A DNA stretch of 64,000 bases from Mucilaginibacter sp. OK098 (GTDB lineage Bacteria; Bacteroidota; Bacteroidia; Sphingobacteriales; Sphingobacteriaceae), in NCBI RefSeq assembly GCF_900142915.1, contig NZ_FRCM01000001.1, positions 1,364,001 through 1,428,000 of the forward strand. Reading direction: 5' to 3'. A program made the translations under genes and the position numbers. Of this stretch, positions 16,320 to 25,627 are shown in pieces. The notes beneath the pieces are model-generated. The model was not told the origin of the DNA, did not search any database, and was given only the letters and a program-made list of their open reading frames with translations. Positions within the stretch are counted from its first letter, which is position 1. Every line of letters starts with the position of its first letter.

Positions 16320-17825
16320 TTACTTACCCAATTTAAAATTAGTTTGCCTTTCACTTTCCGGGATCGGGAAAAACTGATTGGTGGTAAAACTAAAGTTAGG
16401 CTTGTTTTTAAGCGCGTTACCAGCATAGGCTGATCCATAACGGATAATATCAAAAAAGCGATGAAACTCAAGAGCCAGTTCAGAACGCCTTTCCTTGCGA
16501 ATAATATCGCGAAGCTGAGACTGATCGGTAATTGTAATATCAGGTAATAAACCTGCAGGTACGGTACCAAACCCAGGCAACGAACTATCATTCAAATAGC
16601 TTTCACGGGCGCGTTTACGCACCTTGTTAAGCGGCGCAAGGGCTGCTCCGCTATTCCCGGCCTCATTAAGTGCTTCTGCTTCAATTAACAATACCTCGGC
16701 AAACCTGATAGCCTGGTAATTTAAATTACCATCTCCCCTGATGCTTACCGGAATTTCTGCTAAGGGCTGGGTATGTTTTTTACTTACATAACCGGTTGTG
16801 CTCCAGGCAGGGTCAAACACACTATCGAAATATGAATGTCCTGCTCTTGCAACAGTATAATCCAGGCGTGGGTCAACCGTACCATCCGGTGCAGTTTCAA
16901 AATTATCAACCAGGTTTTGTGTTGGCAAATAAAAGCCGTAGCCATTTAGCGGCCGTGGTGCAAACCACGCGTTTAAATTATTCCCCTGGTAAGGAACCAG
17001 GCCCGAAGTATGTAAAATGGAAAACACGCCTTCAGCATTATTTTTAGTAGCAGCCCTAAAGTTATCTGCAAAAGCAGGTAACAGACTATAAACTCCCAAC
17101 GCGTCAACAGCTTGAGCAGTTGAGGCGGCAAGCGCCCATTTCTTTTCAAAAAGATACGTTTTAGCCAATAGCGCCAAAGCAGCGCCTTTAGTAACCCGGC
17201 CTATATCATTGCCGGTACGGCTTATTGGCAAAACACTGGCAGCTGCGGTGCAATCCTTTTCTACCTGGGCGTAAATTTGCGCCTGTGGTATAGCTGGGCT
17301 TTGCAGCTCTTCCGGTGTTTCCACTTTTAAATGCAGCGGGATATCACCATAAACTACTGTTAAATTAAAATAATAGTAGGCGCGCAAAAACTCAGCCTGC
17401 CCAACAACATCATTTTTAACAGCTTCAGACACAGCCTTGTTGCTTGCAGTTAACCCATCAGTCACTACGTTACATTTAAAAACACCATCATAATATCTTT
17501 TCCAAAGGCCTTCAACTGCCGAATTTGCAGGATTGATATTAAAATTCTGGATACTTAAAAAATCACCCTGGTCGCCATCGCTGCTTCCTTTTATGGCATC
17601 GTCCGAAGCTAAATCGCCTAAAACCCATATTGTATTTGAAGAGGCATCGGTAAAAGTAAGGGGCGAATAAGCCGCATTTACTCCCAGTTTCGCATTGGCA
17701 TCATTGGTGAAAAAATTATCACCCTGGTACTGACCAAGTACCGGCTGTTCCAGGAACTTTTTGCACCCGCCTGCTATCAATAACAGGCATGCGCTTAAAC
17801 AGATATATATATATTTTGCTTTCAT
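16320..17825 (-). CDS. SusD/RagB-family glycan-binding lipoprotein
   Basis: 501 residues with lipoprotein signal (LLIAGGC, then KKFLEQPV). It shows the SusD pattern: FFTNDANAKLGVNAAYSPL near the N-terminus, AEFLRAYYYFNLTVVYGDIPL in the TPR core, and a C-terminal block RSELALEFHRFFDIIRYGSA followed by FFPIPESE. It acts as the lid of the SusC pore at the cell surface. The gene starts 18 bp after the SusC stop, so the pair is co-transcribed. Context (GH130, ROK kinase, FHS transporter) suggests a mannoside or glucoside substrate. Confidence 0.95.
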   Translation of the reverse strand: MKAKYIYICLSACLLLIAGGCKKFLEQPVLGQYQGDNFFTNDANAKLGVNAAYSPLTFTDASSNTIWVLGDLASDDAIKGSSDGDQGDFLSIQNFNINPANSAVEGLWKRYYDGVFKCNVVTDGLTASNKAVSEAVKNDVVGQAEFLRAYYYFNLTVVYGDIPLHLKVETPEELQSPAIPQAQIYAQVEKDCTAAASVLPISRTGNDIGRVTKGAALALLAKTYLFEKKWALAASTAQAVDALGVYSLLPAFADNFRAATKNNAEGVFSILHTSGLVPYQGNNLNAWFAPRPLNGYGFYLPTQNLVDNFETAPDGTVDPRLDYTVARAGHSYFDSVFDPAWSTTGYVSKKHTQPLAEIPVSIRGDGNLNYQAIRFAEVLLIEAEALNEAGNSGAALAPLNKVRKRARESYLNDSSLPGFGTVPAGLLPDITITDQSQLRDIIRKERRSELALEFHRFFDIIRYGSAYAGNALKNKPNFSFTTNQFFPIPESERQTNFKLGK

Positions 17826-17843
17826 CTCTGTATATTTTTTAGG

Positions 17844-20800
17844 TTAGAAATTAGCGTTAACACCAAACGTTATGGTACGTGCCGATGGATAAGTTCCCCA
17901 GTCAATGCCCACTGCCGTTACGGTGCTGCCATTGTTACTGTTATTATACTGTTCAGGATCAAGTCCAGTGTATTTGGTAAAGGTTAACAGGTTTTGGCCA
18001 CTCACGTATACACGTACTGAAGAGATCCCAAGGCTTGATAAAGCATCTTTACCCAGCCTATATCCGATTTGCACATTTTTAAGCTTTAAATACGATCCGC
18101 TTTCGAGGAAGCGGGTAGATGGCATTTTGTTATTGTTTCCATCTGTCCATGATAGTAGCGGATAGGTATTGGTTGAACCCGGCCCTGTCCAGCTTTTGGT
18201 GGCAATGCGTTCCGTGATATTGAACGGACGATAAAAGCCCTCGATATCTGTAAGCACCTGGTTGTATATTTTATTACCATAAACTCCCTGGAAAAACACA
18301 TTCAGATCGAAATTTTTATACGTTACATTGGCAGTTAAGCCGTAAGTGAATTTCGGGATCGGGCTGCCTACAAAAGATTTGTCTTTATCGTCAATAACAC
18401 CGTCGCCATTTACATCCTTATACATCACATCGCCCGGTCTTATGCCCGGCCCCTGGTAGGCATGCGTAAATACCTGCTGCGCGTTTTGAAAAATGCCCTC
18501 CTGTTGTAACAGGTAAAATTCACCAATGGGGTGGCCTACAGCTGTTAACGTACCATAGTAATTATTATCAATTCTGCCTGATGCAATGGGTGTGCCTCCA
18601 GCAAGCGCCGTTACCTTATTGTTAACCGTAGCCAAATTGCCGCTCACACTATAGCTCCAGTCGGTATTAAGTGTTTTTTTATAGGTTAATTCCAGCTCGA
18701 AACCATTGTTGGTTACATTACCGGCATTTACCGCAGGGTTACCGCCGTTACCCGCACTGCTTGGCAAAGGAAGGAACAATAACATATTTGATGTTTTTTT
18801 AACATAATAATCTGCACTTAGCAATAAGGCATTGTTAAAAAAGCCAATATCTAAACCTGCGTCCTGCTGTGTACTTGATTCCCAGCGAATATTGGGGTTA
18901 CCCTTAGTTGTTATGCTATATCCCTGGTTGGTTGCTCCTCCAAAAGGATAATAAAAGCCGCCGCTAAAAGTTGAGGTATAAGGATAAAGCCCTATTTGCG
19001 AATTTCCTAATTGGCCAACACTGGCGCGTAATTTAAGGGTAGAAATAGGCTTAACATCTTTCATAAAATCCTCCCGGTCAATCCTCCATCCTAATGAACC
19101 TGAGGTAAAGCTCTGGTACCGGTTTGAAGGATTAAGCTGGGATGATCCATCCCTGCGATAGCTTACACTGGCAAGATATTTATTATCGTACTGGTAATGT
19201 ACGCTGCCAAACAAGGAGAATAAAGCAAAATGCGATTCCCCGCCTCCATTTAGCGCGGTTGACAGCGTGCCGTCATCAAGGTATTGAAAAGTAGGGGTCT
19301 GATTAATATACCCTGTTCGCGATGCCGAGATCCCTTGCTGGTCCTGTTTAATAAGTTCGGAACCTGCCAAAAAGTTTAATACACTTTTTCCAAGGGTAAG
19401 GTCATAAGTAGCAGTATTGGTCCAGTTATAATTTAAATTATTATTGTGTGATTGGGCAAGTGAGTTGGGAGAGTTAAAAAAACGATCGATCCCGAAAGTT
19501 TCAAAAAACTGCTTATAATCTGTTTGGATCAAGTTTAAACCAATGTCCGATTTTATTTTCAAGCCCTTTATTGGGTCTACCTCTGCATATGCATCGCCCA
19601 ATATGGAATAGCCGTAAGAGTTATCATTACTGGCATCTGCCAGCGCGACAGGGTTTATACCATCACCTAAAAAATTACCGTTTACACTGGCATCCTGCTT
19701 TGGCAGATCCACAAATTGCCCGTTCGCGTTATACACGGGTGTACCGGGTGTGCGAAATAATGCATAGCGTACAATACTTGCTGCGGCCCCGCTGTAACCA
19801 TCGCCTGAGGTTCCAACCGTCCTGGTTTTTGAGTAACTCAGGTTAACATTGGTACCCATTTTAAAATATTTCGATATTGTACTGTTTATCGCGGTGCGCA
19901 GATTAAACCTGTTGAATGAAGAGTTTTTGATTAATCCATCCTGGCTGAAGTAATTACCGGAAACAATATATTGCGAGTTTTCATTACCCCCGCTTAATGA
20001 TAAAGAACCATTACTTACACGCGCCGGTTTAAGAATTTGTTTTAACCAGTTTACGTCAGACAGTGTCCTCGCAAGACTATCGGAAATCTTTGACCGGCCG
20101 TCATTTGTGGCTGCTGTATTAAAAGCGCTAACATATTGTGCGTTATCAGCCATTTTAATTAAATGCTGGGCAGTTTGCACGCCGGTATAAGCGCTAATGC
20201 TTAATTTGGCCTTGCCCGAACTTCCTCTTTTAGTGGTTACTATAACTACACCGTTTGATGCCCTTGCCCCATAAATAGCAGCTGACGAAGCATCTTTAAG
20301 TATGTTGATGCTTTCAATATCATTAGGTGAGATCTCATTGATCCCTTCTTTTGTTGGCACACCATCCACAATATAAAGCGGATCATTATTATTTATGGTA
20401 CCAACACCGCGAATGCGGATATTTATTCCATCGCCCGGAGCGCCGGTATTCTGCGTAACAGCTACACCGGCAGCTTTACCCTGCAATATCTGGTCAACGC
20501 CACCTACAGGTAAACCATTGATATCTTTACTGCTAACGAGTGAAACCGCACCGGTAAGATCTTTTTTGCGCTGCGTAGTATAACCTACCACTACAACTTC
20601 GTTTAAATTAGCGGGGAGCTCTTTTAGCACTATATTAATTTGTGTTCTGCCCCCTACTGCAACTTCCTGGGTTTGGTAACCGATGTATGAGATAACAAGT
20701 GTGGCATCTTCCGGCACTGTTACATTAAAGCTCCCGTTTACATCAGTAATCGCAAGATTCTTACCATTTTTTATGCCAACGCTGGCACCAATAAGGCTCA

Positions 20801-21053
20801 TGCCAGTGGCGTCAGTAACCTTCCCTGTTACTTTTATATCACTTAATTCAGCTTTTGGTGCTGATGATTTTGAAGGAAGAGTATTTGCTGACAAGCCTAT
20901 GCCGTTATGCAGCGGACTATGTTCATTTATAGGAGCTCCGGATGCTGAAAATTGAACTAATGCTGCCAAAAGCAGGGCAAAAGCAAATTTCGAGCTTAAT
21001 AGAATTCCTTTTTCATATCGACAGATAATGAAATAACTGTAAGTTTTTTTCAT
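17844..21053 (-). CDS. SusC/RagA TonB-dependent outer-membrane transporter, no STN domain
   Basis: 1069 residues. A signal peptide is followed by a carboxypeptidase-regulatory-like domain (about 73-150: VTGKVTDATGMSLIGASVGIKNG), the plug (NEVVVVGYTTQRKKDLTGAVS, ADQ-type SINILKDASSAAIYGARASNGVVIVTTKRG) and a 22-strand type barrel. It lacks the STN domain, so it should not signal through FecR, and control of this locus probably rests with the LacI regulator. It is the first gene of the operon SusC-SusD-LamG. The 321-bp region upstream (21054-21374) contains its promoter but no good copy of the 18-bp palindrome found at GH130 and ROK. Confidence 0.95.
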   Translation of the reverse strand: MKKTYSYFIICRYEKGILLSSKFAFALLLAALVQFSASGAPINEHSPLHNGIGLSANTLPSKSSAPKAELSDIKVTGKVTDATGMSLIGASVGIKNGKNLAITDVNGSFNVTVPEDATLVISYIGYQTQEVAVGGRTQINIVLKELPANLNEVVVVGYTTQRKKDLTGAVSLVSSKDINGLPVGGVDQILQGKAAGVAVTQNTGAPGDGINIRIRGVGTINNNDPLYIVDGVPTKEGINEISPNDIESINILKDASSAAIYGARASNGVVIVTTKRGSSGKAKLSISAYTGVQTAQHLIKMADNAQYVSAFNTAATNDGRSKISDSLARTLSDVNWLKQILKPARVSNGSLSLSGGNENSQYIVSGNYFSQDGLIKNSSFNRFNLRTAINSTISKYFKMGTNVNLSYSKTRTVGTSGDGYSGAAASIVRYALFRTPGTPVYNANGQFVDLPKQDASVNGNFLGDGINPVALADASNDNSYGYSILGDAYAEVDPIKGLKIKSDIGLNLIQTDYKQFFETFGIDRFFNSPNSLAQSHNNNLNYNWTNTATYDLTLGKSVLNFLAGSELIKQDQQGISASRTGYINQTPTFQYLDDGTLSTALNGGGESHFALFSLFGSVHYQYDNKYLASVSYRRDGSSQLNPSNRYQSFTSGSLGWRIDREDFMKDVKPISTLKLRASVGQLGNSQIGLYPYTSTFSGGFYYPFGGATNQGYSITTKGNPNIRWESSTQQDAGLDIGFFNNALLLSADYYVKKTSNMLLFLPLPSSAGNGGNPAVNAGNVTNNGFELELTYKKTLNTDWSYSVSGNLATVNNKVTALAGGTPIASGRIDNNYYGTLTAVGHPIGEFYLLQQEGIFQNAQQVFTHAYQGPGIRPGDVMYKDVNGDGVIDDKDKSFVGSPIPKFTYGLTANVTYKNFDLNVFFQGVYGNKIYNQVLTDIEGFYRPFNITERIATKSWTGPGSTNTYPLLSWTDGNNNKMPSTRFLESGSYLKLKNVQIGYRLGKDALSSLGISSVRVYVSGQNLLTFTKYTGLDPEQYNNSNNGSTVTAVGIDWGTYPSARTITFGVNANF

Positions 21054-21374
21054 ATACTTTGTTAATTGAGGTTAATAATTAAATATATCCTATGATTTAA
21101 CCGGGTGTGGCTAGATCAATGTTGTCCAATAAATAGAAATGCTCTCGCAATCCTTTTTAACTTATAAAGCTTTTTTTAGCAGACTATTTCATAAAATTTT
21201 GCCCTTTCTTCTCTTAGTTTAATTGGTGTTGGTTGCTATTGAATACTGTTTGTTTATATTTTTGGTGATGTTGACAGCCTGGTTTTACCGATTTCTAAAG
21301 CCAAAAGCTCCCCAAACCCATCAATTAATGATGGATTACTCTTACTAAAGCCGCACTAAATCAATTAATCAGGT

Positions 21375-22538
21375 CTATAAAAGGGGTATTGGATCGGGCG
21401 GTGCCGGTTTAAAAGGATCAAATACGGCTACCCCTACTTTTGAGTCGGCGCAACCATAGTACAGGAACCATTTCTTTTTAAAATAAACCAATCCTTCAAT
21501 AAAAACAGTTCCATTAACATATTGTCCGCTCTTTTCAAAGGATTCCATGGGGCGTAAAAAAGGAACATCCAACCTGGCTATTGCTTTGCCCGGATCGGTG
21601 CGGGAGAATAAAACCTGACCTGCGCAATAGGAGTTGCCGTTAAATCGCTTATCCCCGCCTTCGCCGGGATGATTTTTTCCGTTATAAAAAAGAATAATCC
21701 CTTTATCGGTCATTATTGCCGGGGGGCCGCATTCTGTAAGGTCACTGTCGAAAAAGCCTTTGCGGGGAGATATTAGCTGTTTAAGCTCGCCTTTATTATC
21801 CACTACCGGGCTCCAGTCAACCAAATTGGTTGAGGTGGCAGCAAATACATGCAACTCGCCCCAGTACATCCAGTATTTTCCGTTGATCTTTGCTATCACC
21901 TGGCGATCGCCCTTCAATTTTGTTAATATGGAAGCAGACTTATGCGGGATGTTAAAAAACTTCCCATTATAAGCCTTCCTGAATATGGGACCATGTTTTA
22001 CCCAGGTGGTCAAATTTTTTGAGGTTGCCACACCCAAACGCGGCACCTTGCGATTCCATTGAGTATAGAACATTACGTAAGTCCCGTTTTCTGTTACTGC
22101 AACCCGTGGGTCTTCACAACCGCCGGGCCATTCAAATTCTTTCTGGCTATCTTTTCCCGGGAATAATACGGGCTTGCTGTTACGTTTAAAGGTAAAGCCA
22201 TCGTAGCTCTCAGCGTACCCAATCCGTGATGTGCGGGTTCCTATTTCAACGCCGGTTTTATCTTCAGACCGGTAAAGAACTACTATTTTTCCATTTTTTA
22301 CTGTAGCGGCAGGGTTAAAAGTATAATTGGCCTCCCATTTCACAAGCTTGTTCTGCATCGGGTCAAAAAACTTTGCATTGGTATCGGGCGAAATAATAGG
22401 ATTAATATTTTGTGGCCGTGCAAAACCACCAAATGCCCATTTGGGAAGAACATTCTGCCCTTTTGTTTGGGCAATTGAAAAGTTAAAAAATAACAGACAG
22501 GCTAAAACTCCCGTCAGTTTAATGAGTCCCTTATTCAT
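21375..22538 (-). CDS. Secreted GH130-family glycosidase or phosphorylase (beta-mannoside-active type)
   Basis: 387 residues with signal peptide (cleavage after SIAQ). Five-bladed propeller features of GH130: NPAATVKNGKIVVLYRSED, GYAESYDGFTFKRNSKPVLFPG, GGCEDPRVAV (Asp143, the family proton donor), IPHKSASILT, ECGPPAIMTDKGIILFYNG and YYGCADSKVGVAVFDP near the end. GH130 enzymes act on beta-mannosides by phosphorolysis or hydrolysis; the sequence alone does not tell which. A secreted form beside a Sus pair, sugar permease and kinase fits release of mannose or mannobiose in the periplasm. Two palindromic operators lie 47-104 bp upstream of the start. Confidence 0.88.
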   Translation of the reverse strand: MNKGLIKLTGVLACLLFFNFSIAQTKGQNVLPKWAFGGFARPQNINPIISPDTNAKFFDPMQNKLVKWEANYTFNPAATVKNGKIVVLYRSEDKTGVEIGTRTSRIGYAESYDGFTFKRNSKPVLFPGKDSQKEFEWPGGCEDPRVAVTENGTYVMFYTQWNRKVPRLGVATSKNLTTWVKHGPIFRKAYNGKFFNIPHKSASILTKLKGDRQVIAKINGKYWMYWGELHVFAATSTNLVDWSPVVDNKGELKQLISPRKGFFDSDLTECGPPAIMTDKGIILFYNGKNHPGEGGDKRFNGNSYCAGQVLFSRTDPGKAIARLDVPFLRPMESFEKSGQYVNGTVFIEGLVYFKKKWFLYYGCADSKVGVAVFDPFKPAPPDPIPLL

Positions 22539-22584
22539 TAAAAATATTTATTTAGGTTTTATACTTGGTTTTAACCGATTTGAC

Positions 22585-22642
22585 TTGCAAAACCGGTTTT
22601 ATGAATTATTAGCAATAGTAATCAATAAAACCGGTTTTGCAA
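22585..22642. promoter_or_regulatory. Two palindromic operators upstream of GH130 (candidate LacI sites)
   Basis: Two inverted copies of ATAAAACCGGTTTTGCAA at 22585-22602 (complement) and 22625-22642, their AAAACCGGTTTT centres 38 bp apart. A CAAATTTA (minus-strand TAAATTTG, a -7 type box) overlaps the second copy at 22640-22647. The even CG-centred palindrome is typical of LacI-family operators, and the third copy lies before the LacI gene at 25628. Confidence 0.8.
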
Positions 22643-22708
22643 ATTTATTTTTAAACTTTTTAGCGGCTTCGTTCCTTTTAATAAAAACAAATCTGAACCT
22701 TAAGTTAA

Positions 22709-22894
22709 GAGCCATCGGCTCGGCAAATTTTGTAACAACGGATTTTAATCCGTTGAGGCAGTAAAAACAACAAAAAGAACAGTATGTTCGAATCATTTAT
22801 ACCATATTGGCCGTGCCTATGGCACTTTCTTTGGTGAGCTTTATCTGCGATGGGTTAAAACCCATCGTTACAATATATTTCGAGCCTATGGCTC
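22709..22894. repeat. Array of five short hairpins between GH130 and the transporter
   Basis: Hairpins at 22709-22721 (GAGCC/GGCTC), 22737-22754 (AACGGAT/ATCCGTT), 22813-22825 (GTGCC/GGCAC), 22848-22867 (CGATGGGTT/AACCCATCG) and 22882-22894 (GAGCC/GGCTC). The CGATGGG stem also occurs in the 13868-13983 array. They lie 3' of the transporter gene and 5' of the GH130 operators, so they may insulate the two units. Confidence 0.7.
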
Positions 22895-22951
22895 TATAAA
22901 ATAAAAAGGCTCGCGCAAAACGCCATAACAGAATACTTTAACTACTTATGC

Positions 22952-24181
22952 TCAATGTTTTACCTTGTATAACTTATAGCCAAACAGAAAAATAACTACA
23001 TAGCAAATGATTGGCAAATAGTAAGCTTTGGCCACGTCATGGTTTGCAATTTGCCCCATTATTAAAGGGAAAAACGCTCCACCTACCACTCCCATTGATA
23101 TAAATGACGATGCCTGTTGAGTATGTCCTCCTAAGTTTTTTAAGCCAAGGCTAAAAATGGTTGGAAACATTATACTGAAGAAAAAGTTGATCATCATTAA
23201 AGCGATATAGGATGACCATCCCAACTTCTGCGTTACTATAAGACACATAATGATACTGCCCAATGCAAAACAGGCCAGCAATTTGTTAGGTGCAATAAAC
23301 TTCATTAAATAAGTGCCTGCAAAACGCCCCATCATCATCATAGCCATAAAAATACTCATGTACCTGCCGGCAGACAGGTTACTAAAGCCCATCACCTCAT
23401 GCCCATAATTAATAAAAAAGGCCCAGGTGCCCGCTTGTGCAGCAACGTTAAAGAACTGGGCTACAACTGCCCATACAAAATGCTTGTGCTGATAAAGTTT
23501 TTTAGAAGGAGCCACATCTACATTCACCGCATCCGGATCAACTTCAGCAACAGCTACATGCGGGTCATTTAATACAGGTACCCTAAGAAATAAGAAAGCC
23601 ACGATAAGTAAAGTTAATACGCCACCAATGCTCACATACAGATACTTAACCGAAGTAAGATCTGTTCCGTTTCCGGCGGTGACGCGAAAGAGAAACCAGG
23701 AAGCTATAAAAGGCCCGGCAGTTGCTCCTAATGCATTAAATGACTGTGAAAAGTTAATCCGGCGGTCGCTGGTCCGCTGATCGCCCAGGGCTGCAGCAAA
23801 GGGGTGCGCCACCGTTTCAAGAGTTGCCATACCACAACCCATAACAAACAAAGCGATCCTGAAAAAACCGAATGATCCGGCATTGGCAGCAGGCACAAAA
23901 AGAAAAGTACCGACGGCAAATAATGCCAGGCCCAATAATACGCCGGGCTTATAGCCAAATTTCTTTAAAAAATAGCCCGCGGGAATGCTCATTACAAAGT
24001 AAGCACCGAAGACTGAAAGCTGGATCAGTCCTGATTGGGACTTGGAAACGTTCAAAGCTCCCTGGAAATACTTATTGAGCACATCGCTCATGGAGTGCAA
24101 TACGCCCCACATTAAAAACAAGGAGGTGACAAAAATAAAGTTGACAACAAATTTTTTCTCGATAAAGGCTGCTTTTTGCAT
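22952..24181 (-). CDS. FHS-family sugar:proton symporter (FucP/GlcP-like MFS)
   Basis: 409 residues with about 12 transmembrane segments. The N-terminal FLMWGVLHSMSDVLNKYFQ and QSGLIQLSVFGAYFVMSIPAG motifs and ETVAHPFAAALGD and SFNALGATAGPFIAS segments are those of the FHS family (L-fucose, glucose or galactose permeases of Bacteroidota). It imports a monosaccharide across the inner membrane. It follows the ROK kinase by 30 bp on the same strand, so uptake and phosphorylation are encoded together. Mannose or glucose is the likely substrate given GH130 in the locus; this is inferred from context only. Confidence 0.9.
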   Translation of the reverse strand: MQKAAFIEKKFVVNFIFVTSLFLMWGVLHSMSDVLNKYFQGALNVSKSQSGLIQLSVFGAYFVMSIPAGYFLKKFGYKPGVLLGLALFAVGTFLFVPAANAGSFGFFRIALFVMGCGMATLETVAHPFAAALGDQRTSDRRINFSQSFNALGATAGPFIASWFLFRVTAGNGTDLTSVKYLYVSIGGVLTLLIVAFLFLRVPVLNDPHVAVAEVDPDAVNVDVAPSKKLYQHKHFVWAVVAQFFNVAAQAGTWAFFINYGHEVMGFSNLSAGRYMSIFMAMMMMGRFAGTYLMKFIAPNKLLACFALGSIIMCLIVTQKLGWSSYIALMMINFFFSIMFPTIFSLGLKNLGGHTQQASSFISMGVVGGAFFPLIMGQIANHDVAKAYYLPIICYVVIFLFGYKLYKVKH

Positions 24182-24211
24182 GATATGTTAAGCTATAATT
24201 GGTTTACAGAA

Positions 24212-25105
24212 TTAAAAGGCCGGTTTCATTAGGTCATCAAACTTGGCAGCAGCCCCTATCAGGGGTGCATTTTCATCAAGCAGGGCCAGCTTAATGGTCA
24301 CTGAGTTTAACTCTTCTGTTAGGTATGGCAGGAAGAATATAGATGCTTTGGCAATATTGCCGCAAATAATTAAAACTTCAGGGTTATGCTGCTGAACGGG
24401 CGCTGAAAGAAAATCACTCATATTTATTGCAAACTCTTTAAACAGATCCCGGGCAATGGTGCTTGTTGTGGCCAGTTCAGAAAGTTCCTTTACGCCGCCA
24501 GTTAACCAGGTGCCGGTTAATTCATGGTAACGCTTTAAAAACCAGCGCGTTGATAAATAAGCATCTGCTATGGCATCCTTATAGGGTTCGCTACCCAGGT
24601 TTATGTCTTTAGTGATCTTATTTTCGCTGTAAGCAGATCCGAAGCCGGTTCCCAGGGTAACACCCATCACACGCTGATAGTCTTTCCCTGCCCCTGTCAG
24701 CACCTCGCCTGCGATTGTCGATTCCGCGTCGTTTCTGAACCTTACTGATTGAGGATCAATCTTTAACAAAGCACCAAGGTATTGCCTGATATTCATACCA
24801 TACAATGCCTCGTACTTATCAAGCCCTTTAATATAAGATATGCCCCCGGGGTAGTCGAAAGGGCCGGGCATTGCAATGCTTAATCCTGAAATTGTCAGGC
24901 CGTTGTTCTTTTTCAATACCTGTTCACAAGCATCTCCCCATGAAGTTAGTATATCATTTGCCGAACCTTTGCTATCCACTCCAATCCGGGTAATGCTCTG
25001 ATCAAGTATTACATGGGTTCTCAGATCACAAATTCCCGCTGTAATGTGTGAACCGCCTATGTCAGCAGTTAGAATATATGTAGATGGTAAATTATTGATT
25101 TGCAT
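24212..25105 (-). CDS. ROK-family sugar kinase
   Basis: 297 residues. The ATP-binding phosphate-1 motif is TADIGGSHITAGI near residue 13; AMPGPFDYPGG and the catalytic region RNDAESTIAGEVLTGAGKDYQRVMGVTLGTGFGSA follow (Asp in NDAES as base). The CxCGxxGC zinc motif common in ROK repressors and many ROK kinases is not present, and there is no HTH, so this is an enzyme and not a repressor. It probably phosphorylates the hexose imported by the transporter encoded 30 bp downstream. First gene of the two-gene unit; an operator copy lies 254 bp upstream. Confidence 0.88.
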   Translation of the reverse strand: MQINNLPSTYILTADIGGSHITAGICDLRTHVILDQSITRIGVDSKGSANDILTSWGDACEQVLKKNNGLTISGLSIAMPGPFDYPGGISYIKGLDKYEALYGMNIRQYLGALLKIDPQSVRFRNDAESTIAGEVLTGAGKDYQRVMGVTLGTGFGSAYSENKITKDINLGSEPYKDAIADAYLSTRWFLKRYHELTGTWLTGGVKELSELATTSTIARDLFKEFAINMSDFLSAPVQQHNPEVLIICGNIAKASIFFLPYLTEELNSVTIKLALLDENAPLIGAAAKFDDLMKPAF

Positions 25106-25358
25106 TTATTTTATTTGTTTTTCATCTGATTGATCTATTAAAAACCTGCTGCCCTAACCTTATAGCACGCTATCCCATTTCCGAACGATAAATGGCTATC
25201 GTTATAAAAGTTTGGGCATAACCGGCTGGCGATTAAGTAAAAACAGTTTTCATTTATTTTCTAAGCTGAGTAATTGGTTTATCAGGAATTAAATTTTCAA
25301 CAGTGCCTATGCAAAGTCCTGGAAGATTTATTAGCTTCTCGGCTTGCAATAATAATTA

Positions 25359-25376
25359 ATAAAACCGGTTTTGCAA
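25359..25376. promoter_or_regulatory. Third copy of the CCGG palindromic operator, between ROK and LacI genes
   Basis: An exact 18-bp copy of ATAAAACCGGTTTTGCAA, in the 522-bp divergent region 25106-25627. The match to the copy at 22625-22642 extends to 21 bp. The position suits control of the ROK-transporter unit and autoregulation of the LacI gene. I see nothing else firm in the divergent region, which is AT-rich. Confidence 0.8.
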
Positions 25377-25627
25377 ATAGAAAATGCTATTTTTGAAAAA
25401 GCAATTGATTTTGTGGATACAGCATTATGTTTTGCGGGATTATATTTCAATTTAATCCAGGCAAATACTGGGCTATCAAATTGAGTTGAAATGGTAACTG
25501 ATCATTCTTAAATAAACTTAGCGCTTTAACAGCTGCTAAACTGATTATGTATTTATTAAAATACGTTTAACTTTATTTTTTTAAGAAACCATACTTACTT
25601 AACTATTATAATACTGAAGATCACTAA

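Noticed and set aside
14213..21053. The sigma factor as regulator of the SusC at 17844-21053
   Set aside because: That SusC has no STN domain and there is no fecR between them; a terminator separates the operon from the sigma gene.
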